The notes: a model not told the origin generated them from the letters alone. Positions 1-10,020 are shown, counted from the stretch's first letter. The stretch: DNA of 64,000 nt from Massilia sp. Root418 (GCF_001425265.1 NZ_LMEC01000026.1:247392-311391); one strand, 5' to 3'. Made by a program: numbers and translations.

Positions 1-554
1 AGGTGGTGGACACCATGGACTCCATCAACGCCTCATCGCGCAAGATTGCGGACATTGTCGGCGTCATCGACGGCATCGCCTTCCAGACCAATATCCTGGC
101 GCTGAACGCGGCGGTGGAAGCGGCCCGCGCGGGCGAACAGGGGCGCGGTTTCGCGGTGGTGGCCTCGGAAGTGCGCACCCTGGCCCAGCGTTCGGCCAGC
201 GCGGCCAAGGAAATCAAGCAGCTGATCGGCGATTCGGTGGACAAGGTGGACGCCGGCGCGCGGCTGGTGCAGCAGGCCGGCAGCACCATGGACGATGTGG
301 TGATCAGCGTGCAGCGCGTGAGCCAGATGGTGGAGGAAATCACGCGGGCCAACCGCGAGCAGACCGATGGCATCGAGCAGATCAACATGGCCATCGGCCA
401 GATCGACCAGTCCACCCAGCAGAACGCCGCGCTGGTGGAGGAAGCCGCCGCCGCCGCATCGGCCATGCACGACCAGGCCGGCGCCCTGCAGGAAGTGGTC
501 AGCCAGTTCCGGCTTGGCGACAAGCCCGCGCAAGCGAGGCTGCGCGCCGCGTAG
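1..554 (+). CDS. Methyl-accepting chemotaxis protein, C-terminal part (5' end outside window)
   Basis: The visible part is the cytoplasmic signalling helix bundle of a chemoreceptor that controls the kinase CheA through CheW. The conserved hairpin tip is clear (IAFQTNILALNAAVEAARAG, about residues 25-45 of the visible part), followed by GRGFAVVASEVRTLAQRS and the descending helix. The frame is open at base 1, so the true start, ligand-binding domain and membrane segments lie upstream. It ends in a short basic tail (residues KPAQARLRAA) with no CheR/CheB-tethering NWETF pentapeptide. The family is certain; the ligand cannot be told. Confidence 0.95.
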   Translation, partial: VVDTMDSINASSRKIADIVGVIDGIAFQTNILALNAAVEAARAGEQGRGFAVVASEVRTLAQRSASAAKEIKQLIGDSVDKVDAGARLVQQAGSTMDDVVISVQRVSQMVEEITRANREQTDGIEQINMAIGQIDQSTQQNAALVEEAAAAASAMHDQAGALQEVVSQFRLGDKPAQARLRAA

Positions 555-640
555 GGGGTGACCGGGGCGCAGAGCCGGGTGGCGTCGAGCCGGAAGCGCC
601 GAGCCTACGGCGTAACGCGCCAGCCCGGCCGCAAGCGCAG

Positions 641-1945
<1,305 letters not shown>

Positions 1946-1960
1946 GGCTGGCTCACCCTG

Positions 1961-2962
1961 TCAGTCGCCGATGGCGCGGGCATGCAGCACCGCGAACCAT
2001 TCGGCATCGTCGGTCCAGGTGCGCGTGGCGGCGAATCCAGCCTCCTGCAGCAGGTCGATGAAGCTGCGCCGGGTGTATTTGTAGCTGTCTTCCGTGTGGA
2101 TGCGCTCACCGCGCACAAAATGCCGCTCATAGCCCTGCCAGCTCACGGTAACAGCCTCGCGCGCTTCCAGATGCATCTCCACCCTGCTCTCCTCGGCGTT
2201 GAAGAACGCCCGGTGCTGCCATTGCGTCACGTCGAAGTCGGCGCCGATCAGGTGGTTCAGGTGGCGCAGCATGTTCAGGTTGAACGACGCCGTCACGCCG
2301 ATCGCGTCGTCATAGGCCGCATCCAGCACCGCGCCGTCCTTGATCAGGTCCACGCCGATTAACAGGCCGCCGTCGCCCTGTTCGTTGGCGCGCATGCGGC
2401 GCAGGAAGGCGATCGCCTCGTGCGGCGCAAAGTTGCCAATTGATGAACCTGGATAAAAGAACACGCGCTTGCCTGGCCGCACACTGACCGGCAGATGGAA
2501 GCTGCGCGAAAAATCCAGCCCCAGCGGCGTCATTTCAATGTGCGGGAAACGCTGCTGCAGCCGGCTGACCGCCTCCAGCAGGAAGTCGCGCGATATGTCG
2601 ACCGGCACATACTGCGTGGGATGCAGCAGCGGGAACAGGCTGGCCGCCTTGGCGCAGTTGCCCGCCCCCAGGTCGATCAGCGTGGAACCCAGGCCCACCG
2701 CCTGCGCAATCTCGGCGCCGTAGCGCTCAAAGATGGACGCTTCGGTGCGCGTGGGATAGTATTCGGGCAGCTCGCATATCGCTTCAAACAGCTTGGAGCC
2801 AAGGCTGTCATACAGATACTTGGGCGAGGTGTAAGCCCGCTCCGCCAGCAAGCCGGTGCTGATTTCCGCGATGGCGGCTGGGCTGCCATGCGGAACGCTG
2901 GCTGAACGGCTGGAAACATCAGGCGAAATCACGCGGATCGCCGCAGTACGGGACATAGGCAT
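1961..2962 (-). CDS. egtD: L-histidine N(alpha)-methyltransferase EgtD
   Basis: EgtD uses three S-adenosylmethionine molecules to trimethylate histidine to hercynine, the first step of ergothioneine synthesis. The family block YDSLGSKLFEAICELPEYYP (about residues 51-70) and the SAM-binding LIDLGAGNCAKA (about 95-106) are intact, as is the FYPGSSIGNF segment. The ATG at 2962 is chosen; an in-frame TTG at 2977 would add five residues and a second ATG lies at 2956. It is the first gene of an egtD-egtB pair. The two-gene layout, with no egtA/egtC, is usual in proteobacteria that use cysteine or another thiol donor. Confidence 0.93.
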   Translation of the reverse strand: MPMSRTAAIRVISPDVSSRSASVPHGSPAAIAEISTGLLAERAYTSPKYLYDSLGSKLFEAICELPEYYPTRTEASIFERYGAEIAQAVGLGSTLIDLGAGNCAKAASLFPLLHPTQYVPVDISRDFLLEAVSRLQQRFPHIEMTPLGLDFSRSFHLPVSVRPGKRVFFYPGSSIGNFAPHEAIAFLRRMRANEQGDGGLLIGVDLIKDGAVLDAAYDDAIGVTASFNLNMLRHLNHLIGADFDVTQWQHRAFFNAEESRVEMHLEAREAVTVSWQGYERHFVRGERIHTEDSYKYTRRSFIDLLQEAGFAATRTWTDDAEWFAVLHARAIGD

Positions 2963-2977
2963 AATGTGCTCAGTCAA

Positions 2978-3112
2978 GTTGGTCGGCCATCACCGGGCCT
3001 GCTGCCGATGACAGTTTTGCTATCATAGCTGAATATCACATTCCCAGCGCCGCAGCAGCACTGCCGTGCATTCTTGCGTTAGCTACTTAACAATCAACAA
3101 TTAAGGTTCTCA
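2978..3112. promoter_or_regulatory. Divergent intergenic region between egtD and the ABC importer
   Basis: This 135-bp stretch separates egtDB (leftward) from the PhnD-like transporter operon (rightward), so both promoters should lie here. It is clearly more AT-rich than the flanking genes towards its right half (around 3013-3112). A TATCAT hexamer at about 3021 is a possible -10 for the rightward operon, but I see no good -35 partner. No riboswitch signature was recognised. Confidence 0.4.
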
Positions 3113-3979
3113 ATGAAATTTTCTCCTCTGAAGCTCGTCAAATCCCTGATGGCCGCCGGCCTGGTGTTCGCCGCCGTGCAAGCGTCCGCCCAGCAGGTGC
3201 TGCGCGTGTCCGCCATTCCCGACGAAGCGCCGACCGAACTGCAGCGCAAGTTCAAGCCGCTGGGCGAGTACCTGGAGAAGAAACTGAACATGAAGGTCGA
3301 GTTCACCCCGGTGACCGACTACGCCGCCTCGGTGGAGGGCCTGATCAACCACAAGCTGGACATGGTGTGGTTCGGCGGCTTCACCTTCGTGCAGGCCAAG
3401 GACCGCAGCAAGGGCCAGGTGGTGCCGCTGGTGCAGCGCGCCGAGGACGAGAAATTCCGTTCCGTGTTCGTCACCACCAACAAGGCCATCACCAAGCTCG
3501 ATGACCTGAAAGGCAAGACCCTGAGCTTCGGTTCCGAGTCCTCCACCTCCGGCCACCTGATGCCGCGCTCCTTCCTGCTGGCGGCCAAGATCAACCCGGA
3601 CACCGACATGAAGCGCATCGCCTTCTCCGGCGCGCACGACGCCACCGTGGCGGCGGTAGCCGGCGGCAAGGTGGACGCGGGCGCCCTGAACATCTCAGTG
3701 TGGGAAAAGCTGGTGGCCGAGAAGAAGGTCGACCCGAGCGCCGTGCGCGTGTTCTACACCACCCCCGGCTACTACGACTACAACTGGACCGTGCGCGCCG
3801 ACATGCCGGCTGAAATGAAGAAAAAGATCACCGAAGCCTTCCTGGCGCTGGACCCGTCCAAGCCTGAAGACAAGGCCATCCTGGACCTGCAGCGCGCTTC
3901 CAGGTTCATTCCGACCAAGGCCGAGAACTACACCGCCATCGAAGCGGCTGCCGTCAACGCGGGCCTGCTGAAGAAGTAA
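3113..3979 (+). CDS. PhnD-like periplasmic binding protein, 'putative selenate ABC transporter' type
   Basis: This is the solute-binding component of the ABC importer encoded by the next four genes. It has a Sec signal peptide ending at about residue 27 (ASA-QQ). The mature start, VSAIPDEAPTELQRKFKPLG, and VEGLINHKLDMVWFGGFTFV are the hallmark blocks of the phosphate/phosphite/phosphonate-binding family, in the subgroup named putative selenate transporter in protein-family databases. That substrate comes from database genome-context assignment, not from anything visible in the residues. Phosphonate or another oxyanion remains possible. The gene leads the operon and stops 2 bp before the ATPase gene. 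Confidence 0.82.
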   Translation: MKFSPLKLVKSLMAAGLVFAAVQASAQQVLRVSAIPDEAPTELQRKFKPLGEYLEKKLNMKVEFTPVTDYAASVEGLINHKLDMVWFGGFTFVQAKDRSKGQVVPLVQRAEDEKFRSVFVTTNKAITKLDDLKGKTLSFGSESSTSGHLMPRSFLLAAKINPDTDMKRIAFSGAHDATVAAVAGGKVDAGALNISVWEKLVAEKKVDPSAVRVFYTTPGYYDYNWTVRADMPAEMKKKITEAFLALDPSKPEDKAILDLQRASRFIPTKAENYTAIEAAAVNAGLLKK

Positions 3980-3981
3980 CA

Positions 3982-4812
3982 ATGGCATCTCCCCTGTACC
4001 TGCTCGAGCGCCTGACGGTGCGCCATCACGGCGCCGCCAGCGCGCCCGCGCTGCACGCCATCGACCTGGCCATTGCGCCAGGCGAGCAGCTTGCGCTGAT
4101 CGGGCCCTCCGGCGCCGGCAAGACCACGCTGCTGGCCACGCTGGCGTGCAACCACCAGCCGCAGTCGGACGACAGCGGCCGCTACACGGCCTTCGGCGTG
4201 GACCCGTGGGCGCTGGACAACGGCGCCCGGCACCGGCTGCGCGCGCGCCTGTTCCTGGCGCCGCAGACGCCGCCGCTGCCGCCGCGCCAGCGCGTGGTGA
4301 CGGCGGTGCTGGCCGCGCGCCTGCCGCACTGGAGCCTGTGGACGGCGCTGCGCTCGCTGGTCAAGCCGGTCGATCCCGAAGCGGCCTACCGCGCGCTGGC
4401 GCGCTTCAACCTGGGCGAGAAGCTGTACAGCCGCGTGGACCGCCTGTCCGGCGGCGAGCGCCAGCGCTGCGGCCTGGCGCGGCTGATGCTGTCGGACGCG
4501 CAGGCGCTGCTGGTGGACGAGCCGCTGTCCGCGCTCGATCCCGCCCTGTCGCAGCTCACCCTGGCCACCCTGCAGCAGGAAGCGCGCGAGCGCGGCGCCG
4601 CCCTGGTGTGCAGCTTGCACCAGGTGGACCTGGCGCTGGCCAACTTCACCCGCATCGTGGCACTGAAACAAGGCCGCATCGCCTTCGACCTGCCGCGCGA
4701 GCAGGTGACCGAGGCGATGATCGCCGAACTGTACCTGGGCGAGCAGCCGCCGGCCAATGCGCCGTCGGTGCACGAATCGCCGGAAAAGCTGGCCATCGGC
4801 GCCTGCCTCTAA
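3982..4812 (+). CDS. PhnC-like ABC transporter ATP-binding protein
   Basis: This is the ATPase of the PhnD/PhnE-type importer. Walker A is GPSGAGKTTLL (about residue 38), the signature LSGGERQRCGLAR (about 155) and Walker B ALLVDEPLSALDP (about 175), followed by the switch histidine in CSLHQVDLAL. The 276 residues match PhnC. It begins 2 bp after the binding-protein stop and is followed by two permease genes, the usual order for this transporter group. Confidence 0.9.
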   Translation: MASPLYLLERLTVRHHGAASAPALHAIDLAIAPGEQLALIGPSGAGKTTLLATLACNHQPQSDDSGRYTAFGVDPWALDNGARHRLRARLFLAPQTPPLPPRQRVVTAVLAARLPHWSLWTALRSLVKPVDPEAAYRALARFNLGEKLYSRVDRLSGGERQRCGLARLMLSDAQALLVDEPLSALDPALSQLTLATLQQEARERGAALVCSLHQVDLALANFTRIVALKQGRIAFDLPREQVTEAMIAELYLGEQPPANAPSVHESPEKLAIGACL

Positions 4813-4836
4813 GGCCTGATACCCTCCCCCGCCCGT

Positions 4837-5682
4837 ATGCGCAATATTCCCGCTGTACCCTATTCCGAGCGCCACCCCGACCCCGCCTGGCGCGGCCGGG
4901 TGACGCTGGCCGTGCTGGCCCTGATCGTGCTGTGGCCGATGGTCGTGGCCAGCGAATTCAAGCCCTCGCTGCTGTTCGACTGGCAAAGCCTGACCGCCAC
5001 CGGCCGCTTCCTGGCCGGCTTCGTGCCGCCCGCGCACGACCCCGAATTCCTGGCCATGCTGCTGCGCGAAACCTGGCTCACCATCGCCATCGCCACCGCC
5101 GGCCTCACGCTCGCGCTGCTCGGCGCCATCCCCGCCACCCTGCTGGTGACCGAGCGCCTGTCCATTTCCCGCCTGGGCAGCGGCCGCATGGCATTGCCTT
5201 CGCGCCTGCTGCGCCAGGCCGTGCGCTGGCTGCTGATCCTGCTGCGCAGCGTGCCGGAACTGGTGTGGGCGCTGCTGTTCGTGCGCATCGTCGGCCTCGG
5301 GCCGACGGCGGGCGTGCTGGCCATCGCCCTCACCTACTGCGGCATGCTGGGCAAGGTATATGCCGAAATCCTGGAATCGTCCGAAGCCCACGCGGCGGAC
5401 ACGCTGCTGGCCAACGGCAGCGGCAGGCTGTCCGCGCTGCTGTACGGGGCGCTGCCGGAGGCGGCCTCCGAGCTGGTGTCCTACACCGTGTACCGCTGGG
5501 AGTGCGCGATCCGCGGCTCGGTGGTGATGGGTTTTGTCGGCGCCGGCGGCCTGGGTCAGCGCATGGACGAATCGATGAAGATGCTGTCCGGCGGCGAAGT
5601 ATCCTCCATGCTGCTGGTGTTCGTGCTGCTGGTGGCGGCCGCCGACGTGGTGTCGAAATACCTGCGGAGGCGCCTCGGATGA
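4837..5682 (+). CDS. PhnE-like ABC transporter permease (first)
   Basis: This inner-membrane channel subunit has several hydrophobic segments, the first at about residues 20-40. The cytoplasmic coupling (EAA) loop is at about 185-205 and the C-terminal family block SVVMGFVGAGGLGQ is present. The 281 residues match PhnE. Its stop codon overlaps the start of the second permease by 4 bp (ATGA), which suggests translational coupling. A heteromeric pair of permeases is common in this transporter class. Confidence 0.88.
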   Translation: MRNIPAVPYSERHPDPAWRGRVTLAVLALIVLWPMVVASEFKPSLLFDWQSLTATGRFLAGFVPPAHDPEFLAMLLRETWLTIAIATAGLTLALLGAIPATLLVTERLSISRLGSGRMALPSRLLRQAVRWLLILLRSVPELVWALLFVRIVGLGPTAGVLAIALTYCGMLGKVYAEILESSEAHAADTLLANGSGRLSALLYGALPEAASELVSYTVYRWECAIRGSVVMGFVGAGGLGQRMDESMKMLSGGEVSSMLLVFVLLVAAADVVSKYLRRRLG

Positions 5683-6473
5683 CCAGCTTGAAGATCCCCG
5701 CCCCGCCGCCGCGCTCCTGGTCCGGCTGGCTGATGGCGCTGGCCCTGGCGGTGCTGGTCGCGGCCAGCTTCGCCACGCTGCCACTCAAGTGGTCGGCCCT
5801 GTTCAGCGCCGACGCGGTGCGCAGCAGCAGCGAATTCCTGGCCGGCTTCGCGCCGCCGGAGCTGGCCACGCCTTTCCTGCTCAAGACCGCCAACGCCACG
5901 CTGGAAACGCTGGCCATGTCCGCCCTCGGCACCCTGCTGGCGGTGGCCGGCGGCCTGCTGCTCGCACTGCCCGGCGCCGGCCGCTTCGGCCGCCCGGCGC
6001 GCGCCGCCGTGCGCGTAATGCTCAACGTGCTGCGCTCGGTGCCGGAACTGGTGTGGGCGTCCATCCTGATGATCGCCGCCGGCCTGGGACCCTTCGCCGG
6101 CACCCTGGCGCTGGCCGCGCACACGGCCGGCGTGCTGGGGCGGCTGTTCGCGGACGCGCTGGAAAACGCCGCGCCGCTGCCGGAGCAGAGCCTGCGCACC
6201 AACGGCGTCTCGCCGATGGCCGCCTTTTTCTACGCCACCTTGCCGCAAACGCTGCCGCAGATGCTGTCCTACACCCTGTACCGGTGGGAGAACAATATCC
6301 GCGCCGCCGCCATCCTCGGCGTGGTGGGCGCCGGCGGACTGGGGCAAATGCTGAAATACCATTTGTCGCTGTTCCAGATGCAGGCGGCCGCCACCGTCAT
6401 CATTGCCATGCTGCTGCTGGTGGCGCTGGTGGATGCCGCCAGTTTCGCCACGCGGCGCGCGCTCACCCGTTAA
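5679..6473 (+). CDS. PhnE-like ABC transporter permease (second)
   Basis: This is the second channel subunit, 264 residues, starting at the ATG inside the ATGA overlap with the first permease. It shares the pattern of the first: an N-terminal hydrophobic helix, RSVPELVWASILMI mid-protein (the equivalent of RSVPELVWALLFV in the first) and AAILGVVGAGGLGQMLKY near the C-terminus. The matching blocks suggest that the pair arose by duplication and works as a heterodimer. The reading frame stays open far upstream inside the ATPase gene, but that extension has no family similarity. Confidence 0.88.
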   Translation: MTSLKIPAPPPRSWSGWLMALALAVLVAASFATLPLKWSALFSADAVRSSSEFLAGFAPPELATPFLLKTANATLETLAMSALGTLLAVAGGLLLALPGAGRFGRPARAAVRVMLNVLRSVPELVWASILMIAAGLGPFAGTLALAAHTAGVLGRLFADALENAAPLPEQSLRTNGVSPMAAFFYATLPQTLPQMLSYTLYRWENNIRAAAILGVVGAGGLGQMLKYHLSLFQMQAAATVIIAMLLLVALVDAASFATRRALTR

Positions 6474-6495
6474 GGCTTACCCCGTCAAGGAATCC

Positions 6496-7173
6496 ATGCT
6501 CGTCCTGCGCAACCTGTCCAAGACCTATGCCGGCCGGCCCGTACTGGCCAATCTGAACTGGAACTTCCAGGCCGGCGAGTTCGTCGCCATCATGGGGGAA
6601 TCGGGCGTGGGCAAGTCCACGCTGCTGAACCTGATCGCCGGGCTGGACCAGCCGAATCCGGCCGGCGAGCCGCCCATCCTGCTCGATGGCGTGGCCATGT
6701 CCGCGCTGGACGACGACGCCGCCACCCGCCTGCGGCGCCGGAAAATGGGCTTCATCTTCCAGGCCTTCCACGTGCTGCCGCACCTGACCTTGCTGCAGAA
6801 CGTGGCGTTGCCGCTGCTGCTGAACGGCCAGCCGCAGCAGCGCGCGCTGGAGATGCTGGACGCGGTCGGCCTGCAAGGGCGCGGCGGCGATTATCCGCAC
6901 CAGCTGTCCGGCGGCCAGCTGCAGCGCGTGGCAATCGCGCGCGCGCTGGTACATCGCCCCGGCCTGGTGCTGGCCGATGAACCCACGGGCAACCTCGATC
7001 CGGACACCGCGCACGGCGTACTCTTGCTGCTGCGCAATGAAATCAAGGCGAGCGGCGCCTGCACCATCATGGTCACCCACTCCCACGCCGCTGCCGCGAT
7101 GGCCGACCGCACCCTTATTCTGACCAGCTCGGGACTACAAGAAGCAACATCCGTCAACCCGTTTGCGCAATAA
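6496..7173 (+). CDS. Second ABC ATPase in the importer operon, LolD/MacB-like
   Basis: This 225-residue ATPase has Walker A GESGVGKSTLL, Q-loop FQAFHVLPHLTLLQNVALPL, signature LSGGQLQRVAIARAL and Walker B LVLADEPTGNLDP. These are the features of the LolD/MacB subgroup, which normally works with FtsX-like permeases rather than PhnE. No such permease is present here. It starts 22 bp after the second permease and is probably co-transcribed. Whether it serves the importer or an unlinked partner cannot be decided. The start chosen gives MLVLRNLSKTYAGRPVLANL, the normal N-terminus for the family. Confidence 0.85.
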   Translation: MLVLRNLSKTYAGRPVLANLNWNFQAGEFVAIMGESGVGKSTLLNLIAGLDQPNPAGEPPILLDGVAMSALDDDAATRLRRRKMGFIFQAFHVLPHLTLLQNVALPLLLNGQPQQRALEMLDAVGLQGRGGDYPHQLSGGQLQRVAIARALVHRPGLVLADEPTGNLDPDTAHGVLLLLRNEIKASGACTIMVTHSHAAAAMADRTLILTSSGLQEATSVNPFAQ

Positions 7174-7346
7174 ACAAGATTTTTTTTTGTCCTAGACCTA
7201 CCAATAATCTACCGTTGCAGTATCATACATACAACTTGCTTGGTTATTAATAGTTGAGTTGATCCGCCATGTTTACGCCGTTTGGGCGGTAAAACACAAG
7301 CCAGGAGACGCCAATCTATCCACGTTTTTTAACTAAGGAGGAAAAA
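7174..7346 (+). promoter_or_regulatory. AT-rich intergenic region with promoter of the small HTH gene
   Basis: This 173-bp stretch is much more AT-rich than its surroundings. It ends in a near-perfect ribosome binding site (AAGGAGG, six bases before the ATG at 7347). CTTGCTT followed by TTAATA around 7237-7253 is a possible but unproven promoter. A weak GCC/GGC hairpin (about 7273-7290) may follow the transporter operon; it has no clear U-tract. Confidence 0.35.
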
Positions 7347-7634
7347 ATGAGCGTGCGGCAAAAAAAACTCGAACTGATCGAAGCAATGAATCGGGCAAGG
7401 GCCTTGGAACCCTCCAGCTTTGTTCCCAACAAACTGCTCGATACGCTGATTGAGAAAATGCACCTGAAAAATGACGCCGAACTGTGCCGCGTCCTTGAAG
7501 TGCAGCCCCCCATCATCAGCAAGATCCGCCACCGAAAGCTGGCGGTAGGAGCAACCATTCTGCTGCGCATGCACGAGAAATCGGAATTGAGCATACGCGA
7601 GCTGAAAGATCTATCGACTGCCTCGATGCACTGA
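7347..7634 (+). CDS. Small helix-turn-helix-like protein, 95 aa
   Basis: This basic protein has no confident family assignment. The stretch from about residue 42 (NDAELCRVLEVQPPIISKIR, then HRKLAVGATILLRMHE) has the spacing of a Cro/C1-type helix-turn-helix, in which ISKIRHRK would be the recognition helix. It is therefore likely a DNA-binding protein. It has a very strong ribosome binding site. It lies 168 bp before the HEPN-like gene on the same strand and could regulate it, but that is inference. Confidence 0.65.
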   Translation: MSVRQKKLELIEAMNRARALEPSSFVPNKLLDTLIEKMHLKNDAELCRVLEVQPPIISKIRHRKLAVGATILLRMHEKSELSIRELKDLSTASMH

Positions 7635-7802
7635 CGCCGCTCCCGTCGTGCAATGCCAGGCGCCGGCATTGCGGTCTCCGGCGCCAATCAACAGCCCAAT
7701 CCCCGCTGTTACCCCTCCTGTTTGCCCATCCCAAATTTATTTCCATTCGTTAATATCGGCAAATCCGGGTAGAATTTCCACGTCGAAATCCCTGATGCCA
7801 TC

Positions 7803-8975
7803 ATGCCGCAAGACCCGGTCAACGATGACCACATATTGTTCAGCCAGTGCATCGAAGCGCTGCGCTCGCCCTACCCGGCGGAGCCCGAGTCTGCGCCCAA
7901 CGCCGCACAGCCCGCGTGGGCCTGTCTGCTGACCGAATTCCAGCTCACGCAAACGTGGGAATTGGGCATCTGCACCATCCTGCCCAGCGTGCCAATACAA
8001 TTAGCGCCCGACTTCAAAGCCTACCTCTCCATTGTCCGTTTTCCCCAGCCGCGGGCCGATGCGCACCGGCTCGGCACTGTCCTGGCGGCCATCGTTTCGT
8101 TTTGCACGGGCACCACGTGCAAGTCTCCCCGCAACGACTTCCTGACCGGAAGCGCGCCGCGCACCGCCCAGGATTTCCTGAAAGCGGCGCTGGCGCACCC
8201 TGTTTTCGAGCCGTACTCTAGCGATGGCAAACGTACCGAAGCTGCGCAGGCTGCATACCAGCGCAAAACGGCAGACCTGATACGCCAGCTGCTGGCGGTC
8301 GACGATAAAACGTATCTGCTGGCCATCCAGGCCATACGCCTGGTTCAGCTATCGCTGAGCAACAAGCGCGACGACTTCGGGCTGGGCTATACCCTGCTTG
8401 CCGCCGCGATCGAATCCGTGGCACAAGTTGCCATCAAGCGCGACAAGGTGAAACCGGCAGAGCCAGCGCATGAATGGGATGAGAAGGCCAGGAACGACCC
8501 TGCGTTTGCCGAGCTGCTGCGCCTCTACCGCGAAGCCCGGGGCCAGAACGGCTACCTACAGGCGCGCTTCGTCGCCTTCGTGCTGAAATATGCGCCATAC
8601 GAGGGCTGGTCGGCCCTGGTACAAGCTCCCCTGCAGAACTTCCTTGACGTCCACAACGAACAATCCCCGGAAGAAGACCGTGAGGAGGATACGCTGGTGG
8701 ACACGACGGAGCCCCAGCCGCACGAGCTCGGCCGGGCGGAAATCGAGTCGATGCTGAAGGACGTCTACGAGATCAGGTCCTACTACGTGCATCGGGGTAA
8801 ACAGCCGCCGCACTGGGACCCCAACCCCGGCTTCGTCCGCTACTTCCATCAGACCTACACCGACGACTTCGAAGAACTGATGCTGCCGACCTACGCCCTG
8901 CTGCTGGAAATTTCCCGGCAGTCCATCTCCACGTGGCTGGCCGAACGGGCGCTGCGTGCCGGCCCGCGCGCCTGA
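7803..8975 (+). CDS. Uncharacterised protein with C-terminal HEPN-like domain, 390 aa
   Basis: I cannot name this family with certainty. The C-terminal half is mainly alpha-helical and contains the R-x4-H signature of HEPN ribonucleases: R325 and H330 in the segment EIRSYYVHRGK. It is preceded by a helix rich in small residues (LGYTLLAAAIESVAQ, about residue 200), as in ApeA-type HEPN proteins. The N-terminal 190 residues match nothing I recognise. A TAGAAT hexamer at about 7771 may be the -10 element. The gene is convergent with the TetR gene, with 5 bp between the stops. HEPN proteins often act in toxin-antitoxin or phage-defence modules; that role is inference here. Confidence 0.6.
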   Translation: MPQDPVNDDHILFSQCIEALRSPYPAEPESAPNAAQPAWACLLTEFQLTQTWELGICTILPSVPIQLAPDFKAYLSIVRFPQPRADAHRLGTVLAAIVSFCTGTTCKSPRNDFLTGSAPRTAQDFLKAALAHPVFEPYSSDGKRTEAAQAAYQRKTADLIRQLLAVDDKTYLLAIQAIRLVQLSLSNKRDDFGLGYTLLAAAIESVAQVAIKRDKVKPAEPAHEWDEKARNDPAFAELLRLYREARGQNGYLQARFVAFVLKYAPYEGWSALVQAPLQNFLDVHNEQSPEEDREEDTLVDTTEPQPHELGRAEIESMLKDVYEIRSYYVHRGKQPPHWDPNPGFVRYFHQTYTDDFEELMLPTYALLLEISRQSISTWLAERALRAGPRA

Positions 8976-8980
8976 GCCGA

Positions 8981-9535
8981 TCACTTCACCCGGTCGCGCA
9001 GGCGTTGCAGCGTTGAGATGAACACGTCCTGCCGGTCGAAGGCGCGCGCCAGGACCAGCGCGCCCTGGATGCCGGCCACCACTTCTCCGGCCAGGGCCGC
9101 CGCCTCCGCACTGCTTTTTCCGGAACGCCTCAGCGCGCCGGCTAGCGCGTCTATCCAGGCGGCGAAGTAGTCGCGCACCTTGACCGCAAAACGGTCGCGC
9201 TCGTTGCCGAGGGCGAATACGCCGACCAGGCAGACCTTGCGCCCGCTCAGGAAGTAGCGTTCCACCTGCTCGAACATGTGGGCAATGCCGGCGGCTGCGT
9301 CGGCGCTGTCGTGCAATGGCGCGAATACCTGCCGGCGGAACCAGGCGTCGATCTCACCCAGCACGGCGTCCGCCATTTCTTCCTTGCCGCCGGGGAAAAA
9401 GTTATAGATGCTGCCCTTTCCCAGCCGCGTGCCTTCGGTAATCCGGGCCAGGCTGGCCCCTTCAAAACCGTAGGTGCGAAACACTTCCGCCAGCAGTGGC
9501 ACCACGTCGGCGCGCTCTGCGATCACTCTTGCCAT
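8981..9535 (-). CDS. TetR/AcrR family transcriptional regulator
   Basis: This is a one-component repressor. The N-terminal helix-turn-helix is clear: FRTYGFEGASLARITEGTRL, then GKGSIYNFFPGGKEEM (about residues 20-55). The ligand domain follows, with the FFLSGRKVCLVG-like region of the TetR_C group that responds to small toxic molecules. It is the second gene of a pair, 14 bp after the NTF2-like gene. The perfect palindrome in front of that gene is its likely operator, so the pair is probably self-regulated. The ligand is unknown. Confidence 0.88.
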   Translation of the reverse strand: MARVIAERADVVPLLAEVFRTYGFEGASLARITEGTRLGKGSIYNFFPGGKEEMADAVLGEIDAWFRRQVFAPLHDSADAAAGIAHMFEQVERYFLSGRKVCLVGVFALGNERDRFAVKVRDYFAAWIDALAGALRRSGKSSAEAAALAGEVVAGIQGALVLARAFDRQDVFISTLQRLRDRVK

Positions 9536-9549
9536 TGCATTCCTTTAAG

Positions 9550-10020
9550 TCAAAAACCCAGTTCGGTCAGGCCGGGATAATCCGCCGGACGCGGGCCGCT
9601 GGCGTCCCACAGCAGCTTGCGCTCGGACTCCCTGATCGGCGTCTCGTTGATGCTGGCGTGGCGGTGGTGCATCAGGCCGTGCTCGTCGAATTCCCAGTTT
9701 TCGTTGCCGTAGGCGCGGAACCACTGTCCGGAGTCGTCATGGTATTCGTAGGCGAAGCGCACGGCAATGCGGGCGCCGTCGTGGGCCCATAATTCTTTCA
9801 CCAAACGGTAGTCCAGTTCGCGCGTCCATTTGCGCTTGAGCAGGCCGACGATGGCTGCCCGGCCCTGGACGAACTCGCCACGGTTGCGCCACCAACTGTC
9901 TTCGGTATAGGCCAGCGCGACCTTTTCGGCGTCACGGGTGTTCCAGCCGTTTTCGGCAAGGCGCACTTTTTCGGTGGCGGTTTCAAGGGTGAACGGCGGC
10001 AGCGGAGGACGGGTGGACAT
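9550..10020 (-). CDS. NTF2-like (DUF1348-type) protein, 156 aa
   Basis: This small cone-fold protein matches the DUF1348 group of the NTF2 superfamily, with blocks NGWNTRDAEKVALAYTEDS, WWRNRGEFVQGR, FAYEYHDDSGQWFRAYGNEN and MHHRHASINETPI. Such proteins act as small isomerases or hydrolases or bind small ligands; no specific reaction is known for this group. It is the first gene of the operon with the TetR regulator, directly downstream of the operator. It would therefore be induced by the same signal. Confidence 0.85.
   Translation of the reverse strand: MSTRPPLPPFTLETATEKVRLAENGWNTRDAEKVALAYTEDSWWRNRGEFVQGRAAIVGLLKRKWTRELDYRLVKELWAHDGARIAVRFAYEYHDDSGQWFRAYGNENWEFDEHGLMHHRHASINETPIRESERKLLWDASGPRPADYPGLTELGF

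Noticed and set aside
554..640. Terminator after the chemoreceptor gene
   Set aside because: The region is GC-rich with possible hairpins but has no U-tract on either strand.
4146..5678. A fused 511-codon extension of the second permease
   Set aside because: It runs out of frame through the ATPase and first permease genes; the real start is the ATGA overlap at 5679.
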